A stretch of 64,000 nt of DNA from Emticicia soli (GCF_037860775.1 NZ_JBBEWC010000012.1:1-64000); one strand, 5' to 3'. Positions 49,204 to 58,336 are shown, counted from the stretch's first letter. Numbers and translations are program-made. Notes: generated from the sequence alone by a model not told the origin.

Positions 49204-50445
49204 TCAAACAGGCTGCGATGGCTGCAATTCACCTTCCCATTTGGCTACAATGGCAGTTGCTACGGCATTACCTGCTACCGAAGTAGCCGAGCGGCCCATA
49301 TCAAGCAACCAGTCAACGGCAAATAGTAGAATCAAACCTTCGGCAGGTAGATTAAACAAAGCCATTGTACCTGCAATCACAACCAACGATGCACGAGGCA
49401 CACCCGCAATACCTTTACTGGTTATCAGAAGGGTAAGCAACATTGTTATCTGTTGGCCCAGCGATAAATCAACGCCATAAGCCTGTGCAATAAAGCCTGT
49501 GGCAAAGGTCATGTACATCATAGAGCCATCAAGGTTGAAAGAGTAACCTAATGGCAATACAAAGCTCACGATACGCTCTGGTACACCAAATTTTTTCAAT
49601 TGCTCAATCTGCAATGGCATTGAAGCCTCAGAGCTGGCTGTACTGAACGACAGGAACAAGGCATCTTTTACATAAGTGAGCAGTTTCCAGTATGGTACTT
49701 TGGCAAACAAGCATATAATAGGCAAGACAGCCAGTATAAAGAATGCCAGCGTGGCAAAGAAACAAATGATAAGGTATAAATATCCGCCCAGAATACCCAA
49801 GCCTTTCTGCGCAATTACGGCTGCTACTGCACCAAAAACAGCATAAGGCGCAAAGCCCATTACGTAGCCTACAATCTTAAACATTACCTCTGAAACGGCA
49901 TCAAGCCCTTTGATAATAACCTTGCCGTGGTCGCCGATGGCGGCGGTAGCAATACCAAAAAAGATTGAGAACACAACTATCTGCAAGATTTCGTTAGTAG
50001 CCAATGCCTCAAAGAAACTTTGCGGAAAAAGGTGCGTAACAAAATTTTCTAAGGTCATTTTTTTCGATTCTATGCCTGTATCAGCACCAGTTTGCGGCAA
50101 GGCAATCTCCATCATTTTACCCGGTTTCAATACGTTTACTGCAACCAAACCTGTGATTAATGAAAGGATAGTAGCAAAATAAAAATAGCCAAGGGTTTTG
50201 GCACCAATACGGCCTACGGTTTTAAAATCGCCCAGCTTGGCAATACCTACCGTCAGGATTGAGAAGATTAAGGGCCCGATAATCATTTTAATCATTCGGA
50301 GGAACACCTTACTTAAAATATTTAAGTACTTGCTCCACGAATCGAGTGCTTCGGGGTCAGAAGTCAGATAGACATTCATCAGGTATCCGACAACGATACC
50401 GAGGGTCATGCCTATAAAAATTTTCCAGGTAATATTTAGTTTCAT
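49204..50445 (-). CDS. Dicarboxylate/amino acid:cation symporter (DAACS family)
   Basis: 413 residues, about eight TM helices and two re-entrant loops. The first hairpin SFSTASSEASMPLQIEQL (about 270-287, the serine-rich motif), NLDGSMMYMTFATGFIAQA (about 308-326), the second hairpin SKGIAGVPRASLVVIAGT (about 348-365), and DWLLDMGRSATSVAGNAVAT (about 380-399, substrate-binding Asp and Arg). Probably takes up glutamate, aspartate or C4-dicarboxylates with sodium or protons. It stands next to the hydroxyproline-type operon, whose end product is 2-oxoglutarate, but runs convergently. Confidence 0.92.
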   Translation of the reverse strand: MKLNITWKIFIGMTLGIVVGYLMNVYLTSDPEALDSWSKYLNILSKVFLRMIKMIIGPLIFSILTVGIAKLGDFKTVGRIGAKTLGYFYFATILSLITGLVAVNVLKPGKMMEIALPQTGADTGIESKKMTLENFVTHLFPQSFFEALATNEILQIVVFSIFFGIATAAIGDHGKVIIKGLDAVSEVMFKIVGYVMGFAPYAVFGAVAAVIAQKGLGILGGYLYLIICFFATLAFFILAVLPIICLFAKVPYWKLLTYVKDALFLSFSTASSEASMPLQIEQLKKFGVPERIVSFVLPLGYSFNLDGSMMYMTFATGFIAQAYGVDLSLGQQITMLLTLLITSKGIAGVPRASLVVIAGTMALFNLPAEGLILLFAVDWLLDMGRSATSVAGNAVATAIVAKWEGELQPSQPV

Positions 50446-50984
50446 AATGAAGTTTGAATCCCTTTCCCTACAGGGCGGTATTGTTTAGGTTATGGCTCCG
50501 TATACGGATACTCTTTAGGGGTAGAGTGACAACGGGAATTTTTATTTATTACAATAATGGTTAAAAAATTCAAGTAGTCAAAATACTAGCAAGGCTAATG
50601 TTGGTTTATTTAAGCATTTTCTCTCAAATCTTCTATTTTTAAACGCTTTATGGCTTAAAAAAATGTTTTTTTTTAATTAATCGGGCATTTAAAACCATAG
50701 AATAAATTTTTTCGTATATCCTGTAACTTTTGCATGAATTTTACGTCATAGTAATAATAGTTTTGATGTAAAGAAAGTAGAGTTCTGCATCTCTGATTTT
50801 TGTGTTCGGTTATTTGTTACTAGCCTATTTGTTACGATTTTCTGATTTTTAGCGGCTCTTGAGGCTACCTTAAAAGAAAAATACCGTAGAACACGTATAA
50901 AGATTAGGGGTTTTTACGCTAAAATATTCCATCATAGTTTCAGACCTTTGTATTGTTCATTCAGCTTTATAATATTATAAGAAA
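50446..50984. other. Gene-free AT-rich spacer
   Basis: About 540 bp upstream of both the symporter (minus) and a small plus-strand gene. I see no open frame of note, no tRNA and no clear repeat; it probably holds divergent promoters. GACCTTTG near 50943, one mismatch from TAnnTTTG, could serve the small gene. Confidence 0.4.
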
Positions 50985-51149
50985 ATGTTTACGTTTTTAG
51001 AAGTCGGAAATAGTCTCAACAATATAGCCATGATTTACCCGCTACAAATCCTCATAGTTGGTATATTGTTGATTTTAGGGCTATATGTGCTGTATCACTC
51101 TACAGGCTTAGGTAGAGGATTCGGGCAAAGAAATAAATTTTTAAAGTAG
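50985..51149 (+). CDS. Small single-pass membrane protein (54 residues)
   Basis: 54 residues: a short polar start (MFTFLEVGNSLNN), one strong TM helix (about 18-38, with ILIVGILLILGLYVLY), and a basic end (GLGRGFGQRNKFLK). It is followed 35 nt later by a strong rho-independent terminator and preceded by a purine-rich GAAAA and a promoter-like GACCTTTG, so it looks like a self-contained small gene. I do not recognise a family. The positive-inside pattern suggests the C-terminus is cytoplasmic. Confidence 0.6.
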   Translation: MFTFLEVGNSLNNIAMIYPLQILIVGILLILGLYVLYHSTGLGRGFGQRNKFLK

Positions 51150-51183
51150 ACTTTTGTTTCATCATAGTGGTTAGGGTTGTAGC

Positions 51184-51214
51184 AAAAAGCCATCTCTTAT
51201 GAGGTGGCTTTTTT
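51184..51214 (+). terminator. Rho-independent terminator of the small gene
   Basis: AAAAAGCCATCTC and GAGGTGGCTTTTTT pair over 13 bp (one G-T) around TTAT, ending in T6. Confidence 0.93.
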
Positions 51215-51257
51215 GTTTGTGGGTGAGTTCGTATATAAGGTCAATTATTTAAAAATG

Positions 51258-51363
51258 TTTTACCACAGAGTTGCACTGAGTTTTGCACGGAGTTGCACAA
51301 TGTATTTCTCTTAAAACTCCGTGTAACTCCGAGTGTTTTACTTCGAGAAACTCCGTGGTAAAT
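51258..51363. repeat. R3-family palindromic repeat
   Basis: TTTACCACAGAGTTGCA ... GAGAAACTCCGTGGTAAA, second copy of the repeat at 16813. The spacer from here to 51566 shows no gene. Confidence 0.83.
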
Positions 51364-51566
51364 TAGTGCTAATTAAATTATACCCTTACACAACACCTGA
51401 ACACCAAAAATAGAATAATGCACATTGCCGCAGCGTTATAAATAAGTAATAGTTGCTTAGGTCGTTTTCGTATATGCCTCATTATCATGTATTAATGTTA
51501 ACGATTGTTAATGATTAGTAATCGATTAAACTATTTGGTTAATATTAGCATCTATAAGCTATAAAT

Positions 51567-51572
51567 AAGGAG
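51567..51572 (+). promoter_or_regulatory. Strong Shine-Dalgarno AAGGAG
   Basis: AAGGAG three nt before the ATG at 51576; unusual here because most genes in this window lack a recognisable Shine-Dalgarno. It suggests high expression. Confidence 0.6.
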
Positions 51573-51575
51573 AAA

Positions 51576-52730
51576 ATGAAAAAGATAGAAAACAGTGCTA
51601 TAAAACCCGCTCACTTTTTGGTAAAGAAAGGGGGTATTGCTGCTTCAATTTTATTGATGGCAGGTTTGAGTCTGTGCACATTTGATACTTTTGCGCAAAG
51701 GAGAGGCGAAGATGGCGGTGGCAGTAGAAGCGAAAGCAGAGGTGGTGGCGTGTCGTCAGAAAGCAGAGGTGGGCGAGTGTCGTCGGAAAGGAGTGGAGGC
51801 AACGAGCGGATTTCAATGAGCCGTAGCGGTGGCGAAAGCCGAAGCATGAGCAGCAGAAGTGCCGAGCCTAGAGGAGACAGAATGCAAACCCGAAGCGAGT
51901 CGCCGAGAATTGAGAGCAGAGGTAGAAGCGAAGTGGGCAGAACCGGCAGAGATGACATTAGTCTGAGCCGTCCTGACAGAGTTCAGCCTGATTATCGTTC
52001 TGAAACCAGAAGAGCAGAAACGCCAAGAACTGATAACACCAGAGGCGCAAGAGATAATAATGACCGAGGACAGGTATATACCAACCGAGACAACGATAAT
52101 AGCAGAAGCAGTGCGTATCCGAGACGTAACGATGGCGATAGAAACTATGGCAGCAACGATAGAAACCGAGTTTATACCAGCCGTGACAACAATTATGGTA
52201 ACAGAGGCGGATGGAACGACAGAGGCCGCAGAGACAACGACAGATATGACCGCCGAGGCTATGACAACCGCCGATTTGATGGCCGCTATGGCAGCCCAAG
52301 CTGGCGATATTACGACCTGCCACGCTACAGATCGGTAGTACGTGTGCTGCCAACGGCTTGTGTGCCTGTGTACTATGGTGGGGTTAGTTATAGTTATTAC
52401 AATGGTATTTACTACCGCCCTTACCGTGATACCTACGTAGTGGCGTATCCGCCGATTGGTTTGAGAATCAATATATTACCAATCGATTGCCAGATATATA
52501 CATTCTTTGGTCGCCCTTACCATTATTACAATGGTTCGTATTATCGCCCAATAGGTAATCAATACGAAGTTGTGCCGCCTCCGGTAGGTGCTTTGGTTGA
52601 AAGTTTGCCTGATGGCTACGAGCAATTAGTAATAGATGGCGAAACCTACTATATGGTTGACGGCGTACAATACAAAGCAGTAGTTTATGAAGGTGAGATA
52701 TGGTTCGAGGTGATTAAAGTAAACTACTAA
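51576..52730 (+). CDS. DUF6515-type secreted protein with Arg/Ser/Asp/Gly-rich region
   Basis: 384 residues. Signal peptide with an extended n-region (about 1-41, cleavage after DTFAQ). Residues 42-250 are low-complexity, full of SRGG, SESRG, RDN, NYGNRGG and DRYDRRG, with very high Arg, Asp, Ser and Gly and few hydrophobics. Residues about 255-384 form the folded part with two repeats of LPxxCxxxxxxGxxYxYYNGxYYRP (PTACVPVYYGGVSYSYYNG and IDCQIYTFFGRPYHYYNG) and a final YMVDGVQYKAVVYEGE, as in DUF6515. Probably periplasmic or surface-bound; function unknown. A strong ribosome binding site suggests abundance. Confidence 0.75.
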   Translation: MKKIENSAIKPAHFLVKKGGIAASILLMAGLSLCTFDTFAQRRGEDGGGSRSESRGGGVSSESRGGRVSSERSGGNERISMSRSGGESRSMSSRSAEPRGDRMQTRSESPRIESRGRSEVGRTGRDDISLSRPDRVQPDYRSETRRAETPRTDNTRGARDNNDRGQVYTNRDNDNSRSSAYPRRNDGDRNYGSNDRNRVYTSRDNNYGNRGGWNDRGRRDNDRYDRRGYDNRRFDGRYGSPSWRYYDLPRYRSVVRVLPTACVPVYYGGVSYSYYNGIYYRPYRDTYVVAYPPIGLRINILPIDCQIYTFFGRPYHYYNGSYYRPIGNQYEVVPPPVGALVESLPDGYEQLVIDGETYYMVDGVQYKAVVYEGEIWFEVIKVNY

Positions 52731-52752
52731 GCTGATTTTAGTGAAATATACC

Positions 52753-52787
52753 AGGGATGTGTCATGTGGCATATCCCTATTTTTTTA
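52753..52787 (+). terminator. Terminator between convergent genes
   Basis: AGGGATGTG and CATATCCCT form a stem followed by T7, 22 nt after the DUF6515 stop. The T-run overlaps the stop codon of the convergent DUF4344 gene. Confidence 0.8.
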
Positions 52788-53559
52788 TCCATGGGTCGAG
52801 TACTTTTAGCCAGCCTTTTTTAGTTTTCTGATAATCTTCAATACAACGGTTACTCATAGATATGGGCAGCATTTTCCGACGGATAAGCGCCTGGTGCTGA
52901 TTTGGATTTGAGCCATAAAGCATACAAATGATATGGTAAAACCGCTGATGGTCGAGCGAGTGTTCATCCCACAACTGCAGGTTTTTTAGTGGAATATTCT
53001 GTTCTGATTCCCCCATCAGATAAAAAGCAATGGCACCATCAAGCACAGCTTTAGCACCTTTTCTACTCCCATCGGTCAGCAGGAAAATTGAAAAATTATC
53101 GACTGTATCTTCCTCTTTACCAGTTACCGGTAAATCCATGAGGTCAATCAAGGCATGGCCTAGTTCGTGATAAGCGATAAAAAGTGTTGTGTTAATCACC
53201 ATTTCCCGAAGCTGTGCAGGGTCTTTGGTTTTTGTTTTAAACAGCTCGTAGAGATACGACACCATCTCATAACAGATGGTTACTTTTTTGCTGTGTTCGT
53301 CATAAAAGGCATTGCTTGTCTGGCATTCATCAAAAGTTATGTACAAGTCTTCTGGCAAAGCCAGATACCCGTTTATATCGTGCGCAATGGCCTCTAAGAT
53401 TTTAGTCCGTTTGATGCCCTCCTGAAAATCTCTGAAAAAAGGGTCTTTAAGATAATCGTTCCAGACAACTTTCACATCGCCGTGGTCTTCCATGCTTGCC
53501 TGTTGAGCAAACACAGAAAAAGAGCAACAAATAAAAGCAATAATCCAGCCTTTCATCAT
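52777..53559 (-). CDS. DUF4344 putative metallopeptidase, secreted
   Basis: 260 residues with a signal peptide (MKGWIIAFICCSFSVFAQ). The zinc motif HELGHALIDLMDLPVTG (HExxH, about 129-145) is followed by EEDTVDNFSIFLL, where a Glu/Asp would be the third ligand. DECQTSNAFYDEHSKKVTICYEMV is the conserved preceding region of DUF4344. The family is assumed to be peptidases from the HExxH motif; substrates are unknown. Very short leader: a TAGGTTTG box lies 11 nt upstream of the start. Confidence 0.8.
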   Translation of the reverse strand: MMKGWIIAFICCSFSVFAQQASMEDHGDVKVVWNDYLKDPFFRDFQEGIKRTKILEAIAHDINGYLALPEDLYITFDECQTSNAFYDEHSKKVTICYEMVSYLYELFKTKTKDPAQLREMVINTTLFIAYHELGHALIDLMDLPVTGKEEDTVDNFSIFLLTDGSRKGAKAVLDGAIAFYLMGESEQNIPLKNLQLWDEHSLDHQRFYHIICMLYGSNPNQHQALIRRKMLPISMSNRCIEDYQKTKKGWLKVLDPWIKK

Positions 53560-53569
53560 TCTTGTGGCA

Positions 53570-53577
53570 CAAACCTA
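53570..53577 (-). promoter_or_regulatory. Candidate -7 box close to the DUF4344 start
   Basis: TAGGTTTG on the minus strand; transcription would begin only a few nt before the start codon. Confidence 0.35.
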
Positions 53578-53892
53578 TGGTTTGTTTACTTTAATTTTAA
53601 TATTGCAGAAGCATACATCGTTTCTTTCTAGAACGTAAAAAAATAAAATACCGTCACCAAGACCAACGATATTTTCAAGAATCGTGTGTTAAATAAAGTT
53701 AATTAGTCAGGTAGGCTACATAAATTTTTAAGTCATATTAAAGCCGTGTAAAGTTATAGAGTCAGTAAAAATTGTATATTTGTTATAAGAGAATATAATT
53801 AGTAAATGAGCGTCTCCATTAGTCTATAAACCCCAAAAAAAGATATTTGAGATGATAACAAGATAGATAAATCTCTAATTTTCACAGGCCCT

Positions 53893-53945
53893 TGGAGACG
53901 TATACAATACGTCTCTACGAAGCGGTTTAATTTATTTTAGTAACG
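53893..53945. repeat. R4-family palindrome with conserved flank
   Basis: GGAGACGTAT / ATACGTCTC arms, then CTACG and GGTTTAATTTATTTTAGTA, the same flank as the 46526 copy (inverted). The remaining 53578-54301 spacer is very AT-rich, has a TATATTTG box at 53775, and shows no other gene. Confidence 0.7.
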
Positions 53946-54301
53946 TTTATACATTAGTTTGCAACAAGTTAAATCTTTACCAATCAACCAAATAACAACT
54001 AAAAATTGTAACCTTATATCATCATTTCCTGTTTGAGTACAGTTAAAAAACGAGGTTTAAATGATGTGAAAGGATTAAAAATTACGGTTTTTTAATTGTG
54101 CGAGTTTAAATGATGCCTGCTTTTTTGCGTTACTTTTTTTCAGGTAAAAAAAGTAACATCCTTCCAACTATAGAAACCTATAACTTTAATCGGTTGGATA
54201 TAATAAAAGTATCAATGTCTAGTAGAAAAGATGTATTCTTAATTTCACACAACAAGTATAATTTTAACAATAAACCAACAATTCAACCTATAAAACCTAC
54301 G

Positions 54302-55993
54302 ATGAAAAAGATTTTCCTTTCTTTAAGCCTCTTGGCTTCTATTCAAACATTACAAGCACAAGACCGTGTTTACGGCAAAGTAGGTGCTACCCGTTCGGAG
54401 GTAATTGCTCAGAACGGTATGGCTTGCACCTCGCATCCGCTTAGCACACAAGCCGCCATTGAAATACTGAGAGCCGGAGGCAACGCCATAGATGCCGCTA
54501 TTGCAGCCAATGCCATGGAAGGAATGGTTGAGCCTCACATGAACGGCATCGGCGGCGATTTATTTGCCATTGTGTGGGATGCCAAAACAAAACAATTATA
54601 CGGCTTAAATGCCTCGGGACGCTCGCCATATACCTTAACCCTTGCCGAACTAAAAAAACGTGGACTTACGCATTTGCCTTCTACCGGCCCTTTGCCAATT
54701 AGCGTACCGGGCTGTGTTGATGGCTGGTTTGAGTTGCATAAGAAATTCGGTAAACTGCCTATGGATAGAATCTTGTCGCACGCCATTTCTTATGGCCGAA
54801 ACGGTTTTCCGGTGCATGGCGAGTTGGCTAGTTCGTTGGCGGCTGTGCCAAGGTTGTATGGTAAATTTCCGAATGTAAAAGAGCATTATTATCCAAATGG
54901 CGAAGTGCCTAAAAAGGGAGATATATTCAAGAATCCGAATCTGGCTAATACGCTTGAGAAAATTGCCAAAGGAGGGCGTGATGCTTTTTATAAAGGCGAA
55001 ATAGCGCAAACCATAGATGCCTTTATGAAGAAAAACGGCGGCTTTTTAAGTGCAAAAGACCTTGCCGACCATACTTCGACATGGGTAGAGCCTGTATCGA
55101 CCAATTATCGTGGCTATGATGTGTGGGAGCTGCCACCAAACGGACAAGGCATAACAGTATTGCAAATGTTGAATATTCTGGAAGGCTACGATTTCTCGAA
55201 AATACCTTATGGCAGCACCGAACACGTTCATTTGGTTACGGAGGCTAAAAAACTGGCTTTTGAAGACCGTGCCAAATATTATGCCGACCCTGAATTTGCC
55301 AAGATTCCGGTAAAACAATTGATTTCGAAAGAATATGCTGCTGAAAGACGCAAACTGATTACCGATAGAGCCGCTGCCCGCTACGATGCCGGAAACCCTG
55401 CTTTAAAAGATGGTGATACGATTTTTCTGACGGTAGCTGATAAAGAGGGTAATATGGTTGCCTTGATTCAGAGTAATTACCGTGGGTTTGGCTCAGGCAT
55501 GATGGCCGATGGGCTAGGCTTTATGTTTCAGGATAGAGGCGAAATGTTCAGCCTCACCGAGGGCGAAAACAATACTTTTGCGCCACATAAACGCCCATTT
55601 CATACCATTATTCCGGCGTTTATAACCAAAGATGGTAAGCCTTACATGAGTTTTGGGGTAATGGGTGGTTCTTTTCAGCCACAAGGCCATGTGCAGATAG
55701 TAATGAATATGGTTGATTTTGGCATGAATCCACAAGACGCCGGAGACGCTCCACGCCTAAACCATGAGGGTTCATCGGAACCAACAGGCGAAAAAATGAT
55801 TGATGGTGGAATGATTACGATGGAGTCGGGGATTCCGTATGAAACCATCAGAGGCTTGATGCAGAAAGGGCACAAAGTGGGTTATATTTTAGGTATGTAC
55901 GGGGGCTATCAGGCTATTCGCTACGATGCAGAACGCAAAACCTACACAGGCGCATCAGACCCACGAAAAGATGGGCATGCAGCAGGGTTTTAG
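54302..55993 (+). CDS. Gamma-glutamyltransferase family protein, secreted
   Basis: 563 residues from the ATG at 54302, which opens a signal peptide (KKIFLSLSLLASIQTLQAQ); an in-frame start at 54110 would put 64 AT-rich-encoded residues before it. The large-subunit start MACTSHPLSTQAAIEILRAG and GGNAIDAAIAANAMEGMVEPHMNGIGGD are typical. The autocleavage region is GDTIFLTVADKEGN, with Thr of DTI as probable new N-terminal nucleophile, followed by SNYRGFGSGMM and the C-terminal GDAPRLNHEGS. Members release glutamate from glutathione or gamma-glutamyl peptides, or act as cephalosporin-acylase-like enzymes, in the periplasm. Monocistronic. Confidence 0.87.
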   Translation: MKKIFLSLSLLASIQTLQAQDRVYGKVGATRSEVIAQNGMACTSHPLSTQAAIEILRAGGNAIDAAIAANAMEGMVEPHMNGIGGDLFAIVWDAKTKQLYGLNASGRSPYTLTLAELKKRGLTHLPSTGPLPISVPGCVDGWFELHKKFGKLPMDRILSHAISYGRNGFPVHGELASSLAAVPRLYGKFPNVKEHYYPNGEVPKKGDIFKNPNLANTLEKIAKGGRDAFYKGEIAQTIDAFMKKNGGFLSAKDLADHTSTWVEPVSTNYRGYDVWELPPNGQGITVLQMLNILEGYDFSKIPYGSTEHVHLVTEAKKLAFEDRAKYYADPEFAKIPVKQLISKEYAAERRKLITDRAAARYDAGNPALKDGDTIFLTVADKEGNMVALIQSNYRGFGSGMMADGLGFMFQDRGEMFSLTEGENNTFAPHKRPFHTIIPAFITKDGKPYMSFGVMGGSFQPQGHVQIVMNMVDFGMNPQDAGDAPRLNHEGSSEPTGEKMIDGGMITMESGIPYETIRGLMQKGHKVGYILGMYGGYQAIRYDAERKTYTGASDPRKDGHAAGF

Positions 55994-56053
55994 AAATTTA
56001 GTGATTGAGTGATTGTTTTAATTGTGAATTGCGGATTAGCGAATGGTGAATAA

Positions 56054-56370
56054 AATAGTGTAACATAGTGCCTTTGTGTACATTGTGGCAAAATAATTGA
56101 AGAAATCAGCCACAATGTACACTATTTACACAAGGTTTCACGATTTTGATAAGAACGAATAGATAATAGTGTAACATAGTGCCTTGGTGTACATTGTGGC
56201 GAAAGAATAAGATAAACCAGCCACAATGTACACTAAGGAGCCACAAGGTTTCACGATTTTGATAAGAACGAATAGATAATAGTGAAACATAGTGCCTGTT
56301 GTGTACATTGTGGCAAAATAATTAAAGAGGTTAGCCACAGCGTACACTAAGGAGCCACAAGGTTTCACGG
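56054..56370. repeat. R7: three tandem palindromic units of about 111 bp
   Basis: Units begin with AATAGTG at 56054, 56165 and 56278. Each has GTGTACATTGTGGC and GCCACAATGTACAC (CAGCGTACAC in the third) as inverted arms 18-20 nt apart, framed by GTAACATAGTGCC and AAGGTTTCACG. Units 1 and 2 are joined by TTTTGATAAGAACGAATAGA. The third unit ends at the stop of the convergent gene. Confidence 0.9.
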
Positions 56371-57153
56371 TTAAAGAGTACCAATTATAAATAATGCTGC
56401 TGCAGCTACGCCTACCAATGCCCAGATAATAAAGAATTTTTTGCGTTCTTTCTTCTTTTCCTGCGGAGTCATTAAAGAATTTGGCCTGACGGGATTGCTG
56501 AATGCTTTAATAAGAAAATAGATACCGCCAGCTAATATGCCTAGTACGGTTAAAAATAAAAGCACAGCCAGCACACCATACCCACCACAGGCCAGACTAC
56601 AAGCCAGAAACACACCAGCATAACTAAGCCCAAGACTTGCTAAGAAAAGCAATATATATCCAATACGTTTGTTGCTATGTGGGTCGTCGTCGGCAGTAGT
56701 TTTCTTTGAGAATAAACGAAACTTATGTTTTTTGACTTGTTTTTTATCTTTTATATCATCGCTAGGCGCTGCTTGTACGCTATCAGCCGGAATCGTAACC
56801 GCTGCATTGGCTAGCTGCAGGCTATTGATATTGTAGCCCAAACCTTTGAAGTGATTACCCAAAAGCATAGACAAAAACAGGCTGCTTAAAAATATAATGC
56901 CGGTGCTGCGTAGCCTGAATTGTCGGTGTGCTTCTTTACTAAGTACCGGCGCTTTGTGTTTATAGTTATTTTGCACATAAGTTACCAGCAAAACCAGACT
57001 TAATACGGCTAACTCAATAAAAACAGGAGAGAGGGTGGGTATAAAATGCTGACCGATGTCGAAACCGATACCTAGTTTTAATACTTCAAAAATTATAATC
57101 AACAATATTGCCTTTTTGGTGTTACGGCTTGCCCAGATAGAAATTACATTCAT
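56371..57153 (-). CDS. Unrecognised multi-pass membrane protein
   Basis: 260 residues. Three TM helices in the first 100 residues (about 12-30, 40-62, 85-104), a hydrophilic loop rich in Lys and Asp (about 125-165, KDKKQVKKHKFRLFSKKTTADDD), three or so further TM helices (about 168-222), a charged stretch (TPQEKKKERKK) and a C-terminal helix (about 240-258). No family recognised. It lies behind ferrochelatase on the opposite side of a hairpin, so it is probably its own unit. The stop abuts the R7 tandem repeats, which may act as its terminator. Confidence 0.6.
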   Translation of the reverse strand: MNVISIWASRNTKKAILLIIIFEVLKLGIGFDIGQHFIPTLSPVFIELAVLSLVLLVTYVQNNYKHKAPVLSKEAHRQFRLRSTGIIFLSSLFLSMLLGNHFKGLGYNINSLQLANAAVTIPADSVQAAPSDDIKDKKQVKKHKFRLFSKKTTADDDPHSNKRIGYILLFLASLGLSYAGVFLACSLACGGYGVLAVLLFLTVLGILAGGIYFLIKAFSNPVRPNSLMTPQEKKKERKKFFIIWALVGVAAAALFIIGTL

Positions 57154-57195
57154 AGCACGTTGTTTTTCGGTAAGGATTTATTGCTTAAAACAAAT

Positions 57196-57224
57196 AGGGC
57201 TACGCTTTTGTTTTGCGTAGCCCT
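57196..57224 (-). terminator. Terminator hairpin after hemH
   Basis: AGGGCTACGC / GCGTAGCCCT, a perfect 10-bp stem, 22 nt beyond the hemH stop, with ATTTGTTTT following on the minus strand. Confidence 0.8.
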
Positions 57225-57245
57225 TAGCAGTAAATATCATTACTA

Positions 57246-58271
57246 TTAATGTTCTTGTTCTTTAACTAAATCAGTAAGTAAGTCAATCCAGACAGCTGAG
57301 TCGTTGAGACTTTCTACCATTTGCCAGTGTTCTCCACCGTTTTCTTCAAACATTTCACGGTATTCTTCGGCCACTTCAATGGTGGTTTCAAGGCAGTCGG
57401 CTACAAAGGCTGGCGAGTAAGCTAATACTCTTTTGATTCCTTTTTGTGCCAGTTCTTTCACCACATTGTCGGTATAAGGCTGAATCCAAGGGTCTTTACC
57501 CAGGCGAGACTGAAAACTTGTGGTATAAGTGCCTTCTTTCAAGCCTAGTTCTTTAACCAACAAACGAGTAGTTTCAAAGCACGAAGCCCTGTAACAATGC
57601 TGATTTAAAGCATGGATACTATCGCAGCAAGAACCTAGCTTACAGGTGTTACCTGTGCAGTCGGCTTTAATCATTTGTCTTTCAGGCAAGCCATGATAAC
57701 TGAAAACAACATACTCATAATTGCCTTTTTCAAGGTATTTTTTGCCACTGTCGGCAAATGCCTTGATGAATTTAGGGTGATTGTAGAAATAATTGACAAA
57801 CTTAAGCTGTGGAATTACCAGCCATTGGCCTATTATCCGCATTACTTCTTCATAAACCGAACCCGTAGAAGCTGAAGCATATTGCGGAAAAAACGGCACA
57901 ACAATAATTTTGCTTAAACCCATTACCTGCAATTCTTTCAGGCCTTTTTCTATGCTAGGGTTTTGGTAACGCATGGCCAGTTTTACCACATACTGGTCGC
58001 CTAGTGCTTCTTGTAACTGCTTTTCGTTTCTTTCTCCATAAATTTTTAGCGGAGAACCTTCCTCTGTCCATAGTTCACGGTAAACCTTAGCCGATTTAGG
58101 CGAACGGAAAGGGGCAATAATCATATTAATCAGAAACCAGCGAGAAGTGTAAGGGATGTCTATCACACGGGCATCCATCAAAAACTCACGTAAGTATTTT
58201 CTTACATCAGGTACGTTCGGAGTGTCAGGCGTTCCTAAATTTACTATTAATACTCCAGTTTTTCCAAGCAT
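57246..58271 (-). CDS. hemH: Ferrochelatase
   Basis: 341 residues, full length. Start KTGVLIVNLGTPDTPNVPDVRKYL (in 4-27) is the family N-terminus, PFFPQYASASTGSVYEE (about 126-142), VFSYHGLPERQ with the catalytic His (about 198-208), and DCLETTIEVAEEY with the catalytic Glu (about 292-304). It inserts ferrous iron into protoporphyrin IX, the last step of haem synthesis. A cysteine-rich segment CTGNTCKLGSCC follows the catalytic His. A TAnnTTTG box precedes a palindromic repeat (R6) that would lie in its mRNA leader. Confidence 0.95.
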   Translation of the reverse strand: MLGKTGVLIVNLGTPDTPNVPDVRKYLREFLMDARVIDIPYTSRWFLINMIIAPFRSPKSAKVYRELWTEEGSPLKIYGERNEKQLQEALGDQYVVKLAMRYQNPSIEKGLKELQVMGLSKIIVVPFFPQYASASTGSVYEEVMRIIGQWLVIPQLKFVNYFYNHPKFIKAFADSGKKYLEKGNYEYVVFSYHGLPERQMIKADCTGNTCKLGSCCDSIHALNQHCYRASCFETTRLLVKELGLKEGTYTTSFQSRLGKDPWIQPYTDNVVKELAQKGIKRVLAYSPAFVADCLETTIEVAEEYREMFEENGGEHWQMVESLNDSAVWIDLLTDLVKEQEH

Positions 58272-58336
58272 AATCGAGATAACAAATTTTTGAAAAGAGT
58301 AGCTCTTTTCGAAGAATGATATATTTAAGAGTCGTT

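Noticed and set aside
51611..52353. Long frames opposite the DUF6515 gene
   Set aside because: They arise from the skewed codon content of the low-complexity region; no start signals and no family resemblance.
54110..54301. N-terminal extension of gamma-glutamyltransferase
   Set aside because: The ATG at 54302 begins a textbook signal peptide; the extension is AT-rich, unlike coding sequence here.
56054..56370. CRISPR-like regular repeats
   Set aside because: The units are about 111 bp, palindromic, and the sequence between arms is nearly the same in each, so there are no spacers; no cas genes nearby.
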